Shown: positions 44,931 through 49,512 of the stretch, one piece after another
Layout: each line of letters starts with the position of its first letter
How positions within the stretch are numbered: position 1 is the stretch's first letter
Assembly (NCBI GenBank): GCA_021852275.1
Contig: JAJZNX010000088.1
Location: 1 to 49,512 of the forward strand
DNA from: Planctomycetota bacterium
Lineage (GTDB): Bacteria > Planctomycetota > Phycisphaerae > WQYP01
Reading direction: 5' to 3'
Length of the DNA stretch: 49,512 nucleotides
Notes under the pieces: model-generated
Seen by the model: only the letters and a program-made list of their open reading frames with translations
Told to the model about the DNA's origin: nothing
Database searches by the model: none
Translations under genes and position numbers: made by a program

Positions 44931-46397
44931 TCAATCGCTGTCGGTGAGAGTGATGATATTGAGGAAAGACAAGCTGGGATGGCCTGCAGAGGCTGTCCGA
45001 CGGAAGTTCTCAATACCGGCGATGACCGCGGATAAGGAAGATAGATATTTCATTTCCGACTGTTGTTCGGGGTTTTGGCCGTAGGCGCTGGGGGGATAGG
45101 CTATGTTCAAATAGTGTTTGTAGGCGGCGCGTGCCTGCTCAAAGAGTGGAACCGCGGCAGCGAAATCGTGATCGGCCGCATTGCCTAGGCGGAACCGGCG
45201 GCCCGCGATCTGCCATTGAACCAGGGCGTTAAATAGCATGTTTTCAGCCAAGCCGAGTTTCTGATAATACTGTACCTCCACCAGATGATCCATGTGCAAA
45301 ATGGTGGAGGTGGGAAACTCGTGAAAATAAATTCTGAATTCCCGGATGGAACGCGGAGCATTCATCTGCACATTGCGGTAACAATCGCGGATGTTGGCCA
45401 CACGGGCGGCAAACCGCTTGGTGAAGTGGCCGGGCGCAGCGCTGAAGATATGCCACGTGAGGCGCTGGGCATAATATAAATCATCGCGGCACCAAAGCCT
45501 CAGTGCCATCGGCGGCCAGGAATACAGGACTGCCTGGCCGGAATCGGTGGGCAACTCCGGCTGACGCAAAGCCCGGCGATATTCGACCCAGGCAAAATAA
45601 AATGGACTCAGGCCGTAGCGATAGTGGACGTGGCCTACTTTTACACCGTGGCCCACTGGACCTTTGCGATCACGGGCGGGCAGAAGCACGCAGTGAAATT
45701 CCGGCCGCGTGACGAGGTAATGAACTTCTGCCAGTGTACTTAAGGTGGGCTGCACTTTGCCAGGCACGTAGCGGTATAAATGCGCAATATCGTAGCGCCA
45801 TCGGGCACAGTAGTATTTGCGTTCAAAGCTGGTGCCCAGTTTCAGGAAGAAGTTGTTGGCCTCGTTCATAATCATGTTGGAATCATTGGGAACCAGTTTC
45901 TGACCTTTGTACAGGTAAACCTGGCCGTCAAGAACCCATTTGTACTTCAGGTTCATGGCATGAAACTGGGCGGAGAGGTTGTACGCCTGATTCCAGGCGT
46001 TAAAAATGTAAACGGCACCAAAGTAAGGCTCCAAAGCCGCAATGGCGTTGTAATCGGATTCCAGCGGAACCCATTGACGCTTGTTTTTATCGCTTTCGGC
46101 ATTTTCCCACAGGGCCATGGCCAGAATTCCGCGGAATCCGCCCAGGGTGAGTCGCGGAAAGGTTATAAGCAAATTGCCAAGTGTCTTGTTGCTGGTCTGT
46201 ACCAGTTTGCTCCGTTGACGGGTCAACGTCGGTTGCAGGAAAAAAATGGCGGCCAGAAGAATAATGGCTATCGCTGCACAAATCACCTGGTCTCGCCGTA
46301 CCTGGCTCCTGATGGAGGCCACCAGGGTGACACGACGGGCTGCTGCAGGTTGTGCGGCTGAAGGTGCGCTGCGATTGGGATCCGGTGATGGAGACAT
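44931..46397 (-). CDS. Membrane-anchored protein of the ABC operon, unknown function (PVC-type family)
   Basis: A 488-residue protein with a disordered Pro/Ala/Ser N-terminus, one transmembrane helix (about 38-55), and a large extracytoplasmic helical domain. Notable segments are LTLGGFRGILAMALWENAE and the repeated Trp/Tyr-rich YIFNAWNQAYNLS, followed by TPR-like helices with LFEQARAAYKHYLN near the end. I recall the pattern 'LGGFRG...W...L.P....W...AWNLAYN' from planctomycete and verrucomicrobial proteins encoded beside ABC-2 transporters, but no function is established. The ATG at 46397 overlaps the permease stop in a TGATG arrangement, so translation is coupled. The protein is probably an accessory or substrate-handling subunit. 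Confidence 0.8.
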   Translation of the reverse strand: MSPSPDPNRSAPSAAQPAAARRVTLVASIRSQVRRDQVICAAIAIILLAAIFFLQPTLTRQRSKLVQTSNKTLGNLLITFPRLTLGGFRGILAMALWENAESDKNKRQWVPLESDYNAIAALEPYFGAVYIFNAWNQAYNLSAQFHAMNLKYKWVLDGQVYLYKGQKLVPNDSNMIMNEANNFFLKLGTSFERKYYCARWRYDIAHLYRYVPGKVQPTLSTLAEVHYLVTRPEFHCVLLPARDRKGPVGHGVKVGHVHYRYGLSPFYFAWVEYRRALRQPELPTDSGQAVLYSWPPMALRLWCRDDLYYAQRLTWHIFSAAPGHFTKRFAARVANIRDCYRNVQMNAPRSIREFRIYFHEFPTSTILHMDHLVEVQYYQKLGLAENMLFNALVQWQIAGRRFRLGNAADHDFAAAVPLFEQARAAYKHYLNIAYPPSAYGQNPEQQSEMKYLSSLSAVIAGIENFRRTASAGHPSLSFLNIITLTDSD

Positions 46398-48424
46398 CAG
46401 GCCAGCTCCTGTTTTCTCAAAAGCAAATAGCCGAGCGCTAAGATCGGCAGGGCGCATGCCAAGGTCCAGCCGGCATCCACCACTGGAACCATCCAGGGTA
46501 AATTTCTGGAAATAATTATATCATGCAATGGATCAAACCGGGTAAAATCGGGCATCAGACGCACCAGTGCGTATAACATCTTTACCATCACCGCGGTAAG
46601 AAATGATCCGATCTGGTAGTACCAAAGGCCCTTCATTTTACTGTCAATGTAGGGTCCATACAGGCCAAAGCCTCCCAGGATCATCAACTTGTAAACAAAG
46701 TGAAACAAATTGCCCAGTACGTAGCATACCATGGTCGTCAACATGGCCACCGGCCAGCCCAACCGCGCGCTGGCCGTTACGCCGATAATCACCAGCAGCA
46801 CCACCTCACAGAAAATGATGAATTCACTTTTGGCCAGATTTACAATAAAAGGGGATGGTGGTCGGACAATTTGTACGGAACTCTGGGTCAATTTAATCCA
46901 ATGACCCGGATAGTTACTCTGTATGTTGATGACCAAAGGACTCTCGTCAAGCAGGCTTTTTGGCAACTTCATCACAGTCAAATGCTTTTCGGCGAAGCGC
47001 AATTGCATGCGCACAGGGTGAGTGGGATTGGCCAGCGTAAATGCGGTTATATCGGCGATAGCGGGCAATGCTTCATTTTCCTGCTTGTCAACGCTTAAAA
47101 ACAGATGCACAGTGAAATTGCCATGCTTGCCGATAGGAATCCTTTTATCCGGTAAATGGTGAAACTCGAACGATGCCACCTCCGCAGGAATACCGGGGTG
47201 GGAATAGCTTGGCCCGACGATTTCCTGTTTGTTGTTGGATTTAAATCCGGTGATGACTGGATCGGGCGTGGGAGGCATCATACCTGCTGGGACGCGACTT
47301 CGATCCAAATTCAGAGCCAGACACGCGGCCGGCTGGGCCTGGGTTCCTGCCCCAAAAAACAAATAGGCTCCCAACGTGGGACAAGTTACTTTCAACAGCA
47401 CCGGGCCGGGATCATAAAGCTTCCCGGTTGTCGGGTCATACAAGCTGAAAAAGTTGGTCCATTGCTTGGGACGCCATTCCACGGTTCCTTCTGGATTGAG
47501 AGTCAGCGACTGTTGAGCGGTTACCATCGGGTTATCACGCAGCACGGCGGCAACATGTATTTTAACGGGTTGCAGCATGGCCGCGGTCTGCTGCGACGAG
47601 GTGTTGGGCTTGGCTCCTGGATTTAGGCGTAGTATTCCAAAGCGTAACAGGAACACTGGCGGAGAAACAAACTGGGCGGGCAGTGATGGAAACTCAAAAT
47701 AGAGGGTTTCTGAACTGCCCCCCTTTAAGGCCCGCTCCGGTGGATTGGTCTGATAGTTAATAAATCCAGCTATGCGCAGCGTGCCCGTATAATAATTCTG
47801 CGCCTGTAACACACCATGTCGTGCGGTATAACGAATGCCTGGTTGCGGCGGAATGCGCCGTACCAGCGAGTTATAGCTGTGCTGTTCATGCTCATAAAGT
47901 ACTGCTGCATCATGCTTGATATGCATGTTGATCACGACCATAAATCCCCAGGTAATGGCCGTCATCAATACCAGCATCGCCAATCCAGCGGTACAGATGC
48001 CGATAACTTTTCCCAGCAGAAGTTCCAGACGGGAAATGGGTTTGCTGCCCGTGGTAATAAGCGTACGTCGCTCGCGTTCTCGCGGCAGGCTCACGCAGGC
48101 AAGAATGCCCAGATATACCAGCAGCATCACCAGTTGGGCTCGCAGCAGAATGGTCAGGTATATCTCCACCTGGCTGGCCGCCGAATAGGGTCGCACCAAC
48201 AAGCTGATGATCAGGCATATCGCAAACCAGATCGGCACTATCGCCCATATTCTAGCGTTCCACGCTTCGGCAATGGTGGTGCGCCCAATGGCCCAGGATC
48301 GAAAAATTCCTGTGCGCAACCGTCCGACATCCCGGAAGGCTAACAGCACAAAAGCTACCACCAGAATGCCGATCGCGGTATAGGCGCTTATCGCAATATA
48401 ATCAAAACCAGGATGATGATTCAT
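46397..48424 (-). CDS. ABC-2 type transporter permease with large external domain
   Basis: A 675-residue integral membrane protein. N-terminal helices occur near residues 10-31, 57-77, 85-105 and 130-155. A large extracytoplasmic beta-rich domain (~170-480) follows, then further helices (about 485-505, 510-545 and near the C-terminus). RERERRTLITTGSKPISRLELLLGK is the ABC-2 coupling-helix region. It pairs with the ATPase encoded 114 bp upstream. GGAG eight bases before 48424 sets the start; TTG at 48436 is less likely. The stop overlaps the next gene's ATG by one base. Transport direction is presumably export; the substrate is unknown. Confidence 0.85.
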   Translation of the reverse strand: MNHHPGFDYIAISAYTAIGILVVAFVLLAFRDVGRLRTGIFRSWAIGRTTIAEAWNARIWAIVPIWFAICLIISLLVRPYSAASQVEIYLTILLRAQLVMLLVYLGILACVSLPRERERRTLITTGSKPISRLELLLGKVIGICTAGLAMLVLMTAITWGFMVVINMHIKHDAAVLYEHEQHSYNSLVRRIPPQPGIRYTARHGVLQAQNYYTGTLRIAGFINYQTNPPERALKGGSSETLYFEFPSLPAQFVSPPVFLLRFGILRLNPGAKPNTSSQQTAAMLQPVKIHVAAVLRDNPMVTAQQSLTLNPEGTVEWRPKQWTNFFSLYDPTTGKLYDPGPVLLKVTCPTLGAYLFFGAGTQAQPAACLALNLDRSRVPAGMMPPTPDPVITGFKSNNKQEIVGPSYSHPGIPAEVASFEFHHLPDKRIPIGKHGNFTVHLFLSVDKQENEALPAIADITAFTLANPTHPVRMQLRFAEKHLTVMKLPKSLLDESPLVINIQSNYPGHWIKLTQSSVQIVRPPSPFIVNLAKSEFIIFCEVVLLVIIGVTASARLGWPVAMLTTMVCYVLGNLFHFVYKLMILGGFGLYGPYIDSKMKGLWYYQIGSFLTAVMVKMLYALVRLMPDFTRFDPLHDIIISRNLPWMVPVVDAGWTLACALPILALGYLLLRKQELA

Positions 48425-48538
48425 CCGCCACTCCAAGGGGCGACCAATACTTTTTAACGACCAGATTTACCTTTTTAGATATTGCCTGTAACTTTGCATG
48501 GAATATGCCCTTGCGAGCGGCTGATCCAATGCAAGAAT

Positions 48539-49429
48539 CTAACCGCGACTGGATTGTGCTACGGTTTCGCCACGGCGTTTGGCATCTACCAGCTTCTTGA
48601 ATAAGTCTTCGAGCCGCACTCGGGGCCGACCCGTTTGTATACCTTCTGCTCCGCCTGCTTTGGCCATCTCAAGGAGTTTAACCTGCAAATCCGGGGAGAC
48701 CTGCCGCGCCTCGAGTTGAAACACATCCTTGACTTCCAACAAATCACTCAATGCACCTTCCAACTCCACCCGGCCACGGTACAAAATTACCAGTCGATCA
48801 CAAACATCTTCCACATCCGCAAGTTGATGACTGGAGAGCAAGACGGTTTTTCCAGCCGCTTTCAGCCGCAGGATCATGTTTTTTATTTCCAACATGCCCA
48901 CAGGGTCGAGTCCGGAAGTAGGCTCGTCCATGATGACCAAGTCCGGATTATTCAGCAAGGCTTGCGCCAAGGCCACGCGGCGGGTTTGGCCTTTGGAATA
49001 GGTGCCGATTCGCCGACCCCGCACCGCCGGGTCCAGACCCACAAAATCCAGATAATAGTCCACGGCCTGACGCCGCTGCGACCTGTTCATGTTAAAGAGC
49101 CGAGCGTAAAAATCCATGGTTTGCCGGGCGTTGAGAAAGCGGTAGAGGTAGCTTTCTTCAGGCAAATAGCCCAACCGTCTGCGGGTATCCTGATCGCCGG
49201 CCTGTTGACCCATGACCAAAGCCTCGCCCGAGGTGGCGTTAATCAACCCCAGCAGCAGTTTAATGGCCGTAGTTTTGCCACTGCCGTTGGGGCCAAGCAG
49301 GCCAAAAATTTCCCCTTGGCGCACGCGCAAATTCAGGTTAGTGAGGGCCTGTACCTGCTGGCTCTTCCAGAAGCCGGGATAGATTTTTGTTAAGTCGCGG
49401 GTCTCAATAGCGGCAAATTCGGCGACCAT
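48539..49429 (-). CDS. ABC transporter ATP-binding protein
   Basis: A 296-residue ATPase of the ABC-2 (CcmA/NatA-like) type. It contains Walker A GPNGSGKT (46-53), the Q-loop region LPEESYLYRF, the signature SKGQTRRVALAQAL (slightly divergent from LSGGQ), Walker B LVIMDEPTSGLDP and the switch histidine in LLSSHQLADVE. A ~70-residue C-terminal extension follows the core. GGAG seven bases upstream of the ATG confirms the start. It is the first gene of a three-gene operon with the permease and the anchored protein. It energises export by the permease; the cargo is unknown. Confidence 0.95.
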   Translation of the reverse strand: MVAEFAAIETRDLTKIYPGFWKSQQVQALTNLNLRVRQGEIFGLLGPNGSGKTTAIKLLLGLINATSGEALVMGQQAGDQDTRRRLGYLPEESYLYRFLNARQTMDFYARLFNMNRSQRRQAVDYYLDFVGLDPAVRGRRIGTYSKGQTRRVALAQALLNNPDLVIMDEPTSGLDPVGMLEIKNMILRLKAAGKTVLLSSHQLADVEDVCDRLVILYRGRVELEGALSDLLEVKDVFQLEARQVSPDLQVKLLEMAKAGGAEGIQTGRPRVRLEDLFKKLVDAKRRGETVAQSSRG

Positions 49430-49512
49430 TTTTACACTCCAAGCGGCGCATGTTTTCTACAGACGCTGGCAAATATCATAACCCCAGGGTGGCGGAAACG
49501 CACGGCCAGATC

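Noticed and set aside
45780-46361. 193-codon open frame on the plus strand
   Set aside because: Antisense to the anchored protein of the ABC operon; no motif support.

Overview
The window reads as a chromosomal segment of a planctomycete-type (PVC) bacterium, most likely from or near the class Phycisphaerae. This is inference. It rests on a 1,545-residue membrane-anchored PQQ-propeller/TPR protein, a cytoplasmic-type Cys sulfatase, an ABC transporter operon ending in a protein type I recall from PVC genomes, a GT2-methyltransferase fusion, a split complex I cluster with a very short NuoG, and a GC content that looks slightly above 50%. No rRNA, tRNA, CRISPR array, phage gene or transposase is visible. 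Genes cover almost everything, and no gene-free stretch exceeds 300 bases with the starts chosen here.

Layout. 1-5.3 kb (minus): the giant quinoprotein-like/TPR protein and a downstream polytopic membrane protein cut by the window edge. 5.3-9 kb: methylthioadenosine phosphorylase, a divergent AraC regulator/PhyH dioxygenase pair, and a PHP-type phosphatase. 9-18 kb: housekeeping genes typA, uvrB, mscS-like, argC, a GT2-methyltransferase fusion and a cyclophilin. 18-28.3 kb: pyruvate carboxylase diverging from nuoD-nuoE-nuoF-nuoG-rsmB, with a perfect CRP-type palindrome between them. 28.3-31.8 kb (minus): a GH-A clan glycoside hydrolase that looks truncated at its 5' end, a DUF167 protein and a PqiA-like protein. 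31.8-32.0 kb: a cluster of strong palindromes. 32-40.2 kb: a methionine-cycle divergon, with manA-rluB-metH on the minus strand facing an ArsR-methyltransferase regulator plus ahcY on the plus strand, followed by a sulfatase. 41.7-44.7 kb: a quinone-oxidoreductase-like enzyme, a CbiX-like chelatase, a strong terminator and a rhomboid-TPR protein. 44.9-49.4 kb (minus): ABC ATPase, ABC permease and an anchored protein.

How genes connect. MetH regenerates methionine, AhcY removes S-adenosylhomocysteine, and the MTA phosphorylase salvages the other SAM by-product, so three SAM-recycling enzymes lie in one window. The ArsR-methyltransferase protein immediately before ahcY has the architecture of the SAH-responsive regulator SahR known from Proteobacteria. 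Its promoter overlaps the one I infer for the metH operon, which suggests one switch for both arms of the cycle. Pyruvate carboxylase and complex I may share a CRP/FNR-family regulator. The ABC operon and the quinoprotein/membrane pair are the least understood modules.
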